This document shows positions 23,801-34,363 of a stretch of 64,000 nt of DNA, piece after piece. The stretch spans positions 316,859-380,858 of the forward strand of contig NW_019091399.1 of NCBI RefSeq assembly GCF_001949145.1, in the 5' to 3' direction. How positions within the stretch are numbered: position 1 is the stretch's first letter; every line of letters begins with the position of its first letter. Origin of the DNA: Acanthaster planci (Eukaryota > Echinodermata > Asteroidea > Valvatida > Acanthasteridae). Position numbers and translations under genes: made by a program. Below the pieces are notes generated by a model. It was not told the origin of the DNA. It did no database searches and saw only the letters and a list, made by a program, of their open reading frames with translations.

Positions 23801-26800
23801 GAATCTCAAGGAGTGTGTGAGATGCTGAAGTCCATGCTGAATGAGGCCATGACAGCAATGGAGGAAGTGATGGAGAAACATGGAAAAGATTCTGAGAAGG
23901 GAAGTAACATCTCACCGAGCAAGATCAGCCATGTGCAGTATAAGATGCAGAAGAGCAGAGACCTGGCAGAGAAACTCAATCAAGTTCTAGAAGGTCAGTT
24001 TGTATGGTTTTATTGTTTGAAAGGTGTGATTGGGAAAGTTAAGGCACATTGGGATACAAGTATTGCAAATCAGAAACATTTATTTCAAAGAAAAAATACA
24101 GTAGAAAAATGAGGGGAAAGATATTTGGTTATGTCACTGAAACTCAAATATTTACCAGATGCTTTGTCCTGTGTTTGTCATTAATTTCAGAGCCTGTACA
24201 CCCTGCAAAAACTAAATTTGTCGATGTTAGTACCAGACCACTTTACTCTGACAGGTAATTTCCCAGTTTTTATTTTGTTCCATCCAAATGAGATGATAGC
24301 ATGGTTTTGCTCAAATTAAATGATTTTTTATGTGTTAAAAAAATAATGGGGAATAAAATCCCAAAGTTGAGACAAACAATGCCACATTTTCCTGTCTCTG
24401 TTAGTTAGTTTTTTTTTTTTTTTTTTGTTAAACAGCCTTGAAGCTAAAGACAAAGAGATCACGCGATTGAAGAAGGAACTGAAGGACCGGAAGCAGTTGA
24501 ACCACAAACTAAGAGATTTAGTGACAGACAACCAAAGAGTTGCAGAGGAGACGAGACAAGACCTGCACAGGTAGCAATTCCATTCATTCATCATTATTGT
24601 TAGATAAGACTTTTTCTTCAGCTAACTTCAGTCATGAAGCATATCTGATTCAATGGTAAATTGGCATATATGCCATTAAAATTTGAACTTCCTGAGAATG
24701 GCAAAATACATTATCAGCATGACTTGATTTTACAGAAATATTGTTGAGGTCTTTTTGTTTTGTCAGGTTGTCCAAAGAGGTTGAAGAGAAAAATGAAAAA
24801 ATCTCTGAGCTTCACAGTCAGCTGCGAGAATCCATGAGGGCCTCTGCTAGAAGGGCTCCCTCTAGTGATGCACAGCATTCCACAGAGACATTAGACCCAA
24901 GATGCAGTGGACCTAGACAGGGATTGTTTGAGTTTGATGATGGTGATGTTGACTTCCCTGATTTCGGACAGCTGAGTGGTCCAAGGGAACATGAGACACG
25001 GGGATCAGCAGCAGGCCAATCAGAACCTTTCACATCCACTCAGAGAACCCCTGCAATATCCAAGACCAAAACGGTGTCGACTCAAACTATGCCTTATCAA
25101 CCAGTCACCTATCAGGACACAACATCAGAGCTAACACAAATGCGATCAAAATTGCTAGATGTTAACAGACTCAACTCAGCTCTGCGAGCTGAGCTGGAAA
25201 TTTACAAGTCAGCCATTGGGGATGGAGAGATTGTGAAAAGTACCGGACAAGGAGATGGTAAGCAGGATCCTAATGATGTCTTGAAGGAACATCTTGAGGA
25301 GCTGAGACAGCTCAGGAAGAAACTAGAAGAATCCATTAGGGTGAATGATCGACTGAGAGAGCAGTTAGAAGCCAAGTTGGCTGGCATGGGACAGCAACAA
25401 GGTAGGTCACTCCTCTCACTCAAGCAAAGAATTCATCAAATCAGTTCTTCAACTTGATGCACTGGTTTCCCTGAACACTTCAGTGGACTACATTAAGCTC
25501 TCCTTGTTTGTGAAAGCTGTTGGAAGTGCATTCAGAAATTTATACATAGTAGACCACAGGCTAGTCTTGTTCAAATTGGAATGCTCTTTCTGGAACTTGG
25601 GGTATACCACTAGGAATATGATGTATCTAAATGCATTTCAAAATACAATTGGTCTTTGGGATTTGAATAGTCCTGATGAAAATTCCTGTTTTATGGGATG
25701 TCAATAAATCACATTTTACCTGGATATTTGATTTTGCCAGTGCTTGTTGAACTTATGCTTTGGTTTATTTACTGTGAATTGATTCTTTGTCAGAGGGAGC
25801 CACTATCATTCATCTGGAACAAACAAACATAGAACTGACAGAACACAACAGCTCACTGAAGATGAAGCTAGCTGAGAAGGAACATACCGTTAAGGAATTG
25901 AGGGGTGAGCTACAGAAGACAGCTTCACTCAGGATAGAACTTAATGAGAAGGATCGTACTATTCAGGACTTGAGGAGTGACCTTCAGCATGTCAACTCAC
26001 TAAAGACTGAAATCACAGAGAAGGATCGTACCATTTTTGAACTGAGGGATGAATTGCGACAGACTGGCTTGCTAAAGGTGGAGCTGTCAGAGAAGGATCG
26101 TACCATTGAGGACTTAAGGGAGGAACTTTATCAGATTCGTTCATCAAGAGTCAAAGATCTTGAGAAAGACAGTACCATTACAGACCTGAGGAGTGACCTT
26201 AGGTTAGCCAAGAGAGAAGCAGAAAGGTGACAGTAAACATCAGTGACTTTTTCATTTGTTCTAGTTTGGTTTAAATTGTGTCCCTATCAGACGATTGTTT
26301 TACATATTTCAAAATAAATTATCACTTGCCTAGTTTATTGACATCACAAGTTTGTGAGATGCCTCTTGATGCCTGACTTGTGCTATTTTAAAACTGAATT
26401 GATTCACTTTTCATAGATACCAAGCTGAGAATCAAAGGCTGAAGGATCAGATTGAAGAGAATACTCATCTAGCTGAGTCACTGAGATTTGAGTTGAGTGT
26501 CTATGAGCACCTGCATACCAAAGGTTAGAATTTACCAGCTGTGGATTTTTCTTTATCTGCTGAGATTGAAAGAATCTAAAAGAATTTGTCCTTGGTTGAA
26601 CTTTTTGTTGAGGTCATTTAGGATAAATGAATTTATACTTTTAAAGTGAACCTTGTGTTCAAAAGAGTCTTTTAAATATCTGACTTTCACCAGATGATTC
26701 AACCAAGACAAGTCTTGGAGGGACAAGCCCCAGACTACACATGATGACAGACCGGACCACAGGACTTGATCTGTCTGAGCTCCTGAAAGAGATGAGACAT

Positions 26801-29800
26801 CTACGCATTCAGCTAGAATGCAGCATCAGCACTAATAATGCTTTGAGATTGAGACTAGAAGAGATGATGAAGACCACATCACCAAAAGATACTCAAAAGA
26901 CATCGCTAACGACTGTTACCATGACAACCACATCAAACAGAGATTCTTGGACATCAGTGGATGGGGTTGGCAGGATGCAGACTGGAAGGACATTTACTCC
27001 TAGACAGCTCTTTAAAGGTTTGTTGCATTTTGTGTCAACTGAAATACCTTACATTTTCCTGTCTGGTCTTTAAGCAAGAAATGCAAAACACTTTACCCTT
27101 TGCTTACAGTTGTACAGCCATCTTGATAACATCATTCAACTTATGATTTTCGACATGGCCTTAATTAAAGAGTGACCTGTGACAGATTAATATTATCAAG
27201 TAAGGATAGAAGCATTCTTTGTCTTCCTACTAACAAAACTTGAGAAATACATTTACAAATTCTGTCCTTGCATCCATCGCAGGTGATGTTTTAAAACATC
27301 ATGTAGCCTGTCAGACATCAAGTCAAGCTACCTCCTACCTCTGTCTGAGTGATGGTATGCTACAAGATGAAGAGTATTACTCAATACCAGGTTGGTGTTT
27401 GAAAACATTGTTTGTGAGAAGCAGCACTTTGCAAGTATGATTATGTATGGGGGTCAGTTTTATGGCAGTTTGCACAGTTCAACAGAAATTAAATTTTGTA
27501 GACTGAAACTAGTCAGTGCAGAGCAACTGACTGAAGAGCAAAAGGCAAAGAGATTCTGATTTGTTCCCATTTGCAGGTGTGACACCCTTACGTAATGCCA
27601 CCGGCATACAGAATGGTGATAAGGCCCATCCTGCTGAGGGTAGTGAGGGCGATATTCATGCTATTGGTACTTTGCCAACTTACGAGGCACTACGAGAGAA
27701 CCTCCACAGAGGAAGAATCCTTGTCAACCTGATTGATACACGACTAACGGAACTGATCAGGTTGCATCCAGAGGTAAATCTATTAGCTCCGTGCACAACC
27801 TAATGAGGGCAGTGTATCATCAACTCATGCAAATCATCTAAGAGAACACTGCAGTACATGATAATTGGAAAAGTGAATGCACAGTCATTCTTGGGGGTTA
27901 CTTTATGTTTACTCCTAGCCCTAACCTCACTGAAACCTACAAAATACTACCTCGTAGTAAAATGTAGCATACAGCGCTGTGGCTTGTATGAGTACATGAC
28001 CTTGTTCTTTGAAGCCATAAATTACTAACAATGTTCCATACAGTACTGTGGTACGTTGAATACGTGACATTGTTCTGTGTACAAGTACCAATGGAAGTGC
28101 CCAGCCGAAGTGGTCATTTATAGAGCTAGGTCCTTCAGCCTCATGGTACTATGCACTATTTTGTAGTACTGAGTACAGGGGGGGCTAGCCAGAGCGATAT
28201 ATTAAGAGGAGAATGCACTGCAAAAGCACTGGCTACTGTTTGTGTTCCAAATGGGAATGCTTCATATTTCGTTTGGTACTCAGATTAGAATGTCTAACTG
28301 AATTCTGATCCAGTCCTTTTGTCTGTTTCTGTCAATGTTGTGTTACTTCTATTCGCTCTCCTGCAGTCCTCCAAGGACCTGAAAGATCTAGCCAAGGAAG
28401 TCCATAGCCTCAAATCTCATCTGGATCAGTGTAACAATCAGCTGGCCAGGTTTTGGAAGGGTCGTCTACCTCAGGGTGATCAGGTAGCTAGGCTGAGGCG
28501 ACGACTCAGGGCACAGGATGATTTGATGAAGGAGGCCCTCCAGAGGCTGTCGACATCCAATCGACTCAAGGAGGACATGGAACTGGCTCTCATTCAGCAA
28601 TGTAAGTGCTGATTGCTGCAATGACATCGAACATTATTCCATCCTCTCCTGTCCTCATGAAAGCTCTACATGTTATTGTCACCAAATTTCAGAGGCAGAA
28701 TTTTCAAAGGCCATTACACATTAACTGTATTACACATCTCCTTTACAGGGTTTTGTTAGCTTAGGTAGAGCTGTGTCTAGTGAGTATGGTTAAAAATAGA
28801 CAAGCCTGCCTGCTGGTTAGCATGTAACACATGCCACTAGTACTTTCTAGTATAGACATGCAGTGTTTTGGCATGTGGTCTTACTCTGTGGAAAATTGAT
28901 CAGAAAAACTGGTTAAATTATTGTAACACAAGAACACTTGGTCAAATGTGCTTTTTTGAAAATTCCAGAGTGGCAGTAGCTTAGTGATCTTGTCGCCCAT
29001 GTTTAATGCTGTGTAAATAAACTGATTTTTCCCAATTCTGTAGTGTCCCAGACACATGATGTGTTGCGGCAAGCAAGAGGAAATCTTGAGGTGAGCATGT
29101 TTCCTTCTCTGAAAAGCAAATAATATATTTGCCCACCAGAGAACCTGTGAACAATGCGAGAGATATAGTGTTACATTCCTGCAAGCTGTTCCCCATTATA
29201 CATGTAGATGTACAGAGTACATGCTATTTCTATCATGCAGCACACACTCTGCCCACAGCGAGTGTGCAGTGACCACCATCGATATCACATGCATTGTACA
29301 TACAGTGCATTGCATACCACGTGCGAGGCGGTCGCACTGTTCTGTGACATGCCCTTGAACCGCTACTCTGTAGCACATTTCCAACTTATTCATTTTGCCC
29401 CAAATCTTCCCCGGAGTCGATACTAGTTTCAGTCACAAAGGTTAATACCTGTACATTTGACCCACACAGACCCCCACATCATAGCATATGTGTCCCACTG
29501 AACCTAATGCCGAAAGCCTGTGTCCGGTTATGGTACAGCAAGGTCAATTACCTTCGCTCACACTCAGCAATCCAGAGAAAGTGTTGTACACAACTCAATG
29601 TACTGAGAAAGGCTCACCCCTTCCCTTCCCTCATTGACCACGTCCCCTGTAGTGCGCCCATGAGCAGTCTTTCACCATCCCGCTCCCAAACTTTTGATCA
29701 CGGCTCCCTACCCTCAAAGAGAGATGTTACAATGTACATACATGGTTTTAAATTGCAAAACTCTATGTCCCACGTTGTAGAACTATAACTAATGACATGA

Positions 29801-29869
29801 ATCAATACATGAAGTTTCCCGTCTCACCTACAGGCTCATTCAACCACTAGTTCCTCCACACTGCCTTAA
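2864..29869 (+). CDS. CDK5RAP2: CDK5RAP2/myomegalin-like centrosomal coiled-coil protein (43 coding exons)
   Basis: Scaffold that binds and activates gamma-tubulin ring complexes at centrosome and Golgi (known for the centrosomin family). Exons: 2864-2916, 7035-7126, 8691-8758, 9011-9109, 9252-9328, 9554-9677, 9875-10032, 10279-10438, 10622-10684, 10819-10914, 11575-11616, 11970-12089, 12488-12580, 13019-13111, 14032-14148, 14425-14499, 14921-15016, 15455-15496, 16178-16252, 16428-16565, 16703-16786, 17358-17561, 17786-17881, 18046-18141, 18320-18415, 18909-19062, 19427-19526, 19936-19996, 20389-20496, 20628-20699, 21059-21320, 21630-23993, 24191-24254, 24436-24570, 24767-25401, 25794-26226, 26417-26523, 26694-27017, 27283-27390, 27577-27773, 28367-28601, 29044-29090, 29834-29869. 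They sum to 7899 nt (2632 aa), and every phase joins. CM1 lies at about residues 59-128 (KDYEQQISELKKENF), with Phe81 matching human Phe75. The bulk is coiled coil. TVKRDKAIQGL and the C-terminal SQTHDVLRQARGNLE match human CDK5RAP2. It probably predates the vertebrate CDK5RAP2/PDE4DIP split, so either symbol could apply. The start rests on position and splice phase. Exon borders were read by eye. Confidence 0.93.
5230..5265. repeat. Perfect inverted repeat (14-bp arms)
   Basis: Arms ATTTTGCCTGGTAC (5230-5243) and its exact reverse complement (5252-5265) flank an 8-base GT loop. It could form a stable hairpin in RNA. It lies deep in intron 1 and no function is evident. Confidence 0.7.
6019..6076 (-). 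repeat. Interspersed repeat fragment with a CRE palindrome
   Basis: On the minus strand it carries 31 bases identical to the stretch at about 46670-46701, including AGTGTGACGTCACTTCAG and the following TTTAAAC, with weaker similarity on both sides. The shared core contains TGACGTCA, the full CRE/ATF site. The element family is unknown. Confidence 0.55.
6373..6570 (+). mobile_element. Worn copy of the 245-bp GGGTAATTCC MITE family
   Basis: Several internal blocks match the intact copy at 36457-36701: TTGTAAATTTGGAACAC, AAGAGTGAATAAGTAACGCA, GATTACCTACCAAATAAAT, TTTCCATGTCAAAT and GTGTAACAGAGACACA. The terminal inverted repeats are mostly lost. An ACATGTAC microsatellite has expanded in the middle. 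Confidence 0.6.
7168..8510 (+). mobile_element. GGGTAATTCC-family MITE, split by a younger insertion
   Basis: The left part (7168-7285) and right part (8384-8510) together match the intact MITE at 36457-36701. The left end reads GGGTCATTCCAGAAATTGGG and the right end carries its diverged inverse. The 1.09-kb element at 7286-8377 sits between them, so this MITE was in place first. It lies in intron 2 of the CDK5RAP2-like gene. Confidence 0.8.
7286..8377 (+). mobile_element. hAT-like DNA transposon relic nested in a MITE
   Basis: The ends are CAGGGATGTA and the inverse TACATCCCTG. They are flanked by AAATTA on both sides (7280-7285 and 8378-8383), and the uninterrupted MITE at 36457 carries AAATTA once at this spot. 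The 6-bp duplication and CAGGG ends fit the hAT superfamily. An open frame at 7714-7998 (94 residues) contains FKWAWLEEKDQDGYL. That is reminiscent of the N-terminal zinc-finger region of some hAT transposases, but no catalytic core is present. It is non-autonomous as it stands. Confidence 0.75.
11085..11107 (+). repeat. (TTA)n microsatellite
   Basis: Seven to eight TTA units in the intron after coding exon 10. The following ~350 bases are A-rich and look like the 3' part of some interspersed repeat, but I could not name it. Confidence 0.7.
13216..13637. mobile_element. Tc1/mariner-like MITE
   Basis: A 422-bp element in the intron after coding exon 14, flanked by TA (13214-13215 and 13638-13639). 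The left end contains CATTTGCAAAAGTTTAAGAC and the right end its inverse, CATTTGCAAAAGTTTAGGAC read on the other strand. About 26 of 28 core positions agree. AAAAGTTT.GGACCACC is typical of Tc1-type ends. No transposase frame remains; the 63-codon frame at 13203-13394 is incidental. Confidence 0.8.
16801..17164. mobile_element. Inverted-repeat element (MITE) of unknown superfamily
   Basis: The ends are inverse copies with indels: ACTAGGGGCAAGT then AACTATAGTTTGACCAGCA on the left, and the inverse of ACTAGGGCAAGT then AACTATAGTTTGACTAGCA on the right. It is about 364 bp and lies in the intron before coding exon 22. Target duplications are unclear. Confidence 0.65.
20008..20129. mobile_element. 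Fold-back element (near-palindrome)
   Basis: A 122-bp near-palindrome begins 12 bases after the donor of coding exon 28. The left arm begins GCTATGTCTGAATTATTTGG; the right arm, read inverted, begins GCTATGTCTGAATAACTTGG. The arms pair with scattered mismatches through CACGA-TCTATG to a loop near GGCTACAGCC. Looser relatives (GGCTGTGGCTTGGA) occur at about 19564-19650 and 38980-39065. Confidence 0.7.
21630..23993 (+). CDS. CDK5RAP2: Giant 2364-nt exon of the CDK5RAP2-like gene
   Basis: This one exon encodes 788 residues, about 30% of the protein. Most is heptad-rich coiled coil. A ~114-residue unit occurs twice: LKQQLDQAKTLLREKDQQ...LGIGPDSP from about 22160, and LKNQLDQAKALIQEKDRQ...LRISPDTP from about 22505. 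A Ser/Pro-rich linker (about 23200-23390) and a basic Arg/Ser stretch (RRLRSEERSRSPNRAPSP, about 23485-23535) break the coil and could be phosphorylated. The segment ATEGTVHHQAARINRYRREM resembles vertebrate myomegalin. The exon begins and ends in phase 1. Confidence 0.9.
25874..26226 (+). repeat. Coding 72-bp tandem repeat (5 units)
   Basis: Within coding exon 36 a 24-residue unit of the form EKDRTIxDLRxDLxxxxSLK repeats with exact 72-nt spacing at 25874, 25946, 26018, 26090 and 26162; the last unit is cut short by the splice donor. Units share EKDRTI and DLR/ELR, with the heptad pattern kept. This is DNA-level tandem duplication that extends a coiled coil. Confidence 0.92.
28367..29869 (+). 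CDS. CDK5RAP2: C-terminal CM2-like module of the CDK5RAP2-like gene
   Basis: The last three coding exons (28367-28601, 29044-29090, 29834-29869) encode a coiled segment that ends SQTHDVLRQARGNLE, then AHSTTSSSTLP and a TAA stop. In human CDK5RAP2 the matching region (VVTHKILRKARGNLE) belongs to the CM2 motif, which is reported to mediate centrosomal and Golgi attachment and partner binding. The 36-nt final exon is called from the CAG acceptor, phase-0 fit and immediate stop, so it is less certain than the rest. Confidence 0.82.
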
Positions 29870-32344
29870 TGAAGCATTGAAAGGTCTGCACCAGACAACA
29901 CTTAACAACGTCATAGACAACTGATGAACCTGCGGTCTCCCTGACTTAAAGTCTCTCCTTGTCTCCAGAGTAGTGAAACCTGGTTGTTACTTGTGTCGTG
30001 TTTTTTAATTGTCCATATGAAGAAAGTTGTTTTCTGTTGTAAGCAGGAGACTGTTCAGAATGATTTTTTTTCAAAAGTGCACCTGATATTCAGTAGAGTA
30101 ATCTTGCCACAGGTGGTTTTTTTAATTAGCTTAGATTTTAGGATACCTTTTGAGGCATTGCAGTTGTAGTGATTAGTTTTTGATAAACCACTCAAGTCTG
30201 GTCATAATGTACTCACTTCTGGCAGAATGATTTATTGAAGGTGTACCCCAGAATCAAAGTTTGCTTCACCTTTGTATACACAGAGTTATTCACAACTATG
30301 GATGTTCATGTTCTGTGTTTGGTTGTATATGTCATGTGGGACAGGACTGGTTTTCCTCATTTTCACCTACATGTATAATCAATTCCATACCAATATCTTC
30401 AATGTACATGTACTTTATAGTATTAGTTTTTGCTGATTGCATTCAAATTCTTAAATCACTCCTTAATCAAATTGTACCCAATGTTTTCAGCCTTTAATTG
30501 AAATTGCAATAGCGGTAAACAGGTGTTATGTTCCTAAGTACATGTATACAGTACCATTGGTCAGTGCAGATTCTTTTCCTGTGTATACAGTGCCATTGGT
30601 CAGTGCAAATTCTTTTCCTGTGTGTACAGTGCCATTGGTCAGTGCAAATGCTTTTCCTGTGTATACAGTGCCATTGGTCAGTGCAAATTCTTTAATTACT
30701 TAATACATGTAGTTCAGTTTGCTTTTTTCAAAGCTGACATGTACAACTATGGTGTTACACAGTGTGCTTGCTGTAAGGTAAAGTTGGTTGATAGGAATAT
30801 TCCCTCTTTTTTGTGAACTCAAATCTGATTATTTATGGTACTTTTAAAATGAAAATAGCTTGTGCAATAAAAAAAATTTAATAATGGAAAAATTGAAGGA
30901 AAATTACTGAAAAAGTACACCTGCTCACTAGTGCTTAGAAAACTTTTGGCCCATATGAAAAAAAAAAGAAATATGTTCTCATATCCATTACTAAGCTAAA
31001 ATAAAATTGTAGATTATCACATGCTTTTTTTCAATACGTTTGTGATTTTTTTTGGGGGGCTCTTTTATAAAACGTACATGTACTTATTACACTTTTGTCT
31101 GCATATGGAACTTTTTGTGTGTTATGCTGTCATCTAGTGATATATGAAGGGTTGTAGAGATGCTTTGGAGAATTCAATTTGTGACCTCACCGTAAATGTT
31201 ACATGAACCAGTTTTAGAAGCAGTTGATTTTGGGATGTGACCAGTTTGTGACTACAACAAATTATTGTAGTAGGACACCATAGAAAAGGCATAGCTTCAC
31301 ATTTGTGAGGGTGGAGGCCACTGCAGGTGTGTAGGGTTCTGGTGTGTAGTGCCACTGCAGTTTTTAACCAATAGTGCTCCAGTTTGTCGTTAGTGGTTTT
31401 TCTGCCACAGCCTGAACTAAGATCAGTGCACCTGATTGGGACATGGAAGAAAAACAAGTGTGCAGCCCACAATGTAACCTTAAATTTTTTTTTTTTCTGT
31501 TCCCTTTCTTTTTCAGTTTATGGTTACTGGAAATTTTTTTTTTTCAATTTTTGTTTCCCGGAACCCTTTGTTATGTAAAAATGAGTTAGAATTGATGGTG
31601 TCCTGAGAACTAATTTTTCTAGCTGCAGTGCCTTAGGTAATTCCTCAAATGATTTACATTAATTTCTAGGAAATGGTACTGAACACCGTTTAGCGATATA
31701 CTTAAATTAGAGAGCCTGATTCTAAGCTGTATATTTGTGAAAACAAAATCTCTGGAACTGGCTGATGTATTTGATTCTGAAATTGAAAATACATACATGG
31801 AAAAGAATTAGCAGCAACTATGCACATTCATGCCTGTTTTATTTAACTGTGTATAGTCCATAAAAGATATGCGGTATCTTAAGTGCTGTGCAAGCCTGCA
31901 TGCCTTAGTTTCAAACTTTAAATAACCACCACCAATTCAGGATCCTGATACATTGATCAAATATCTCAAGTTCATTGCTGTATATTGACATGAGTCATCT
32001 GTAGGGAATGTTGCTCTTTTAATCTTGATAAAACACAGCTCTGAAAAAGTGTATTTGCTGGCCATGCAATGAAATTCTGTCCCTTATTGCAGCTTTAAAA
32101 GAGTTTCAGGGGCAAGAGTGTTTCTCCTCAGGACAAGATATGGGATGGGAATTTTTAATATTGTCCTGTATGTGATGTTACTGCTGGAATTTTCACCACA
32201 AAGTTTTACAAGATAAATACTCCCACTCTAGCAATTTTTGCTACATGTACAATGTACAGTAATTAGCAAAATATAAGATTCTTTTCATGAAGAACATGTA
32301 TAAGCTTAACCACTGGTTTAAAGAGGTAACAGGTCAACACTTCA
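29870..32344. other. 3' flanks of two converging genes
   Basis: No coding exon was recognised. The region should hold the 3' UTR of the CDK5RAP2-like gene and, from the other side, that of the FKBPL-like gene. AATAAA-type signals on the plus strand occur near 30867 and 31003. A 39-bp minisatellite lies at 30544-30695. The rest is AT-rich. Confidence 0.5.
30544..30695 (+). repeat. 39-bp minisatellite, ~4 units
   Basis: Unit starts are at 30544, 30583, 30622 and 30661. Each contains ACAGTGCCATTGGTCAGTGC and then a TTCTTTTCCTGT spacer. Units differ at only one to three positions. It probably lies in the 3' UTR or just beyond the CDK5RAP2-like gene. Confidence 0.9.
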
Positions 32345-33307
32345 TCACTGTCCACCAAACATCTTGCTCATTGCTTTGGCGTACTTAGCATCCAGAGATC
32401 TCATTCGTTCCTGAAGGATTTGTCTCTGTTGCCTAAGAGGTTTGCTTGTTGGTTCAAGGTGCATTGCTTCGTCAAAATCAGCTTTTGCCAACTCATAGTC
32501 TTGTAATTCCATGTAGGCGATTCCTCTACGAAAATAGCCCTTAGGGTTACTGCTGTCAATTGCCAAGGCCTTGGTACAGTGAGATACAACATGCTCATAG
32601 GATTTGTACTTCAGCTTGCAGGCAGCTAGATTTAATAAGCAAGCACTCTTCACTGTATTGAAAACTTCTTTTGTTGCATCAGTTTCATCAGTGATTTCCA
32701 GAGGATCGACCGTTAGGAGGTATTTCAAAGCCCTGATGTAAAATGCCTCAGCTTTCTGTAGTTTTCCACAACTGAAGCAGCTGCTTCCTTTACTCTTGAA
32801 TTTGGAAGCACGGTCCACTCTCTCTGTAACTGTCATCTCATAAATATCTTTGTCCCTTCTGAGTGACTTGAGTTCTATTTGGAACACTACAGGTTTCTGT
32901 AAGAGTGTTTTGCAGTCAATTTTCAAGTTGTTTTGCCTCATCTGTATGACTTCCTGTATCATTTCCATGGCAACCTGCATTCTGCATGTCTCTCCTGGCA
33001 ACATCATCTCCACGCAGGTGTCAATAATATGAGACATTGCACCTTCTCCATCCCCAAGGCAGATTCTCGTCTCCTGATTAAGTGAGTATCCAATCAGGGC
33101 CTCATCAAGCTGTGTTGAACCTCCTAGCTGGATGATCTGTACTGTACATGTTGATCCTTCATTAGGTCTAGCTAATCCTGATCCAGGAGAGATGATCCTC
33201 TTGGTGAAAGATCTGCAAGGTGATAACTGTTCTACATTTTGGCTTTTCATCAGTGATGCCGTATTTTCTGTCCCACTCATGGTTGAAAATCCTTCAAGTT
33301 CTACCAT
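32345..33307 (-). CDS. FKBPL: FKBPL-like protein (degenerate FKBP domain plus TPRs)
   Basis: A single coding exon gives 320 residues. The N-terminal half (about 35-150) resembles a degenerate FKBP fold, with LDEALIGYSLNQETRICLGDG and MMLPGETCRM. The C-terminal half (about 165-295) holds TPR helices: KGSSCFSCGKLQKAEAFY, SACLLNLAACKLKYKSYEHV and NPKGYFRRGIAYMELQDYEL. The tail KMFGGQ recalls the KMFG end of human FKBPL. Such proteins act as HSP90 co-chaperones; prolyl-isomerase activity is not expected, as the typical active-site residues are not evident. The ATG at 33307 lies 13 bases inside an exon that opens at a TTTGCAG acceptor (33320), so at least one 5' UTR exon exists. A candidate ends at 33668 (AAG/GTAAAG). 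Another FKBP-TPR family member is the main alternative. Confidence 0.75.
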   Translation of the reverse strand: MVELEGFSTMSGTENTASLMKSQNVEQLSPCRSFTKRIISPGSGLARPNEGSTCTVQIIQLGGSTQLDEALIGYSLNQETRICLGDGEGAMSHIIDTCVEMMLPGETCRMQVAMEMIQEVIQMRQNNLKIDCKTLLQKPVVFQIELKSLRRDKDIYEMTVTERVDRASKFKSKGSSCFSCGKLQKAEAFYIRALKYLLTVDPLEITDETDATKEVFNTVKSACLLNLAACKLKYKSYEHVVSHCTKALAIDSSNPKGYFRRGIAYMELQDYELAKADFDEAMHLEPTSKPLRQQRQILQERMRSLDAKYAKAMSKMFGGQ

Positions 33308-33667
33308 TCTGAGGCCATCACTGCAAATAATGAAATACTTTAGAAATAACAACTTGAACGACAATTACTGCTGTTTAGCTAGCTGAGTACATTTTCCCCC
33401 AGAGTTCAGACTCAACTTCAAAAGATCCCACAAGTTCCTATAAATTCGAAGCCCTTGACCCTGATCCCCCTAGGCTACATAAAACCTTGATCCTTCCTGG
33501 CCTTGTGATGCACAGCCACAGTGTCAGACAGTCATCCGTACATTTAAGGCTCCAGTTAATTTTGTTATGGATCATTCGAACAGTGCTGAAGACAATGCCT
33601 TGGTTTGAAACTAAAATTCAATATGAAGAACTTCATTAATTTGAGGATTTCGATAATTTTTCTTTAC

Positions 33668-33995
33668 CTTGTCAACTTCGCTGAATCAATATTGTGACGG
33701 ATACCGGTACGAGGCACGGTGCACAATGTGCGCAAAACCAGTATGCGAGTAGTACATGCAGCTGCTACATTGCAGGCACTAGACAGTGATTGTATATTTC
33801 CCAGACTACAATAAGGTTTTAGACACCATTTTGAGCCCTGTCGTTAAGGGATGCAGACTATGACAGAACCAGCCTAATAAGAGGTCAATTGAGGTCAACT
33901 CACAACAGGAAAGGGAACGGGACGTGATACGTACGTCTGCATCTACAAGCCACGTATTCCTTCCAGACGCGAGCTGCAAATCGGTGTTTTGAAAG
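33668..33995. promoter_or_regulatory. Putative bidirectional promoter with two divergent first exons
   Basis: A minus-strand donor (CAAG/GTAAAGAAAA, exon edge 33668) suits the 5' UTR of the FKBPL-like gene. A plus-strand donor (GAAAG/GTAAAGAAAA, exon edge 33995) suits the 5' UTR of GOLGA1, whose next exon opens at 35870. The 328 bases between would hold both first exons and a shared promoter. No TATA box was recognised. This is inference from splice signals and gene orientation. Confidence 0.45.
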
Positions 33996-34139
33996 GTAAA
34001 GAAAAGACGCGAAGGTGGCAGTTTATTTCAGGAGATTGAGAACAAAAGATAAACACTTTTAATTGATGAAATAACATGTTCGTTATCATGAAATGTGCTA
34101 GTACTACACCGAGGGAGGCTAATAATTTTTTTAATTAGG

Positions 34140-34173
34140 GGCCTAGGCTATTGACAGTATTGTAGCCTAGGCC
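34140..34173. repeat. Perfect inverted repeat (11-bp arms)
   Basis: GGCCTAGGCTA and its exact inverse flank a 12-base loop. It lies in the putative 5' intron of GOLGA1. No element or function is recognised. Confidence 0.6.
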
Positions 34174-34363
34174 AACTGTTTTTTGTTTTATTTTTGAAGT
34201 TATCGTGAAGAGGATGTCATAAGAAATATTTAGATATAAATTTGGATTCCTCGGGGCTCTAGCAAAACAGAAAAATCGATTTGAAGCGGGGATATTTGAG
34301 ATTTTTTGTACAATAATGCAGAGCAAACTGTGATTAGGCCTATGCGGCTGCCTATTTTGGTTT

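Noticed and set aside
21639-23881. Several minus-strand open frames of 75-120 codons
   Set aside because: They are mirror frames of the 2364-nt coding exon, lacking splice signals or recognisable content.
30544-30695. CRISPR-like direct repeats
   Set aside because: Units are contiguous 39-bp copies without unique spacers, in an animal gene's 3' region: a minisatellite.
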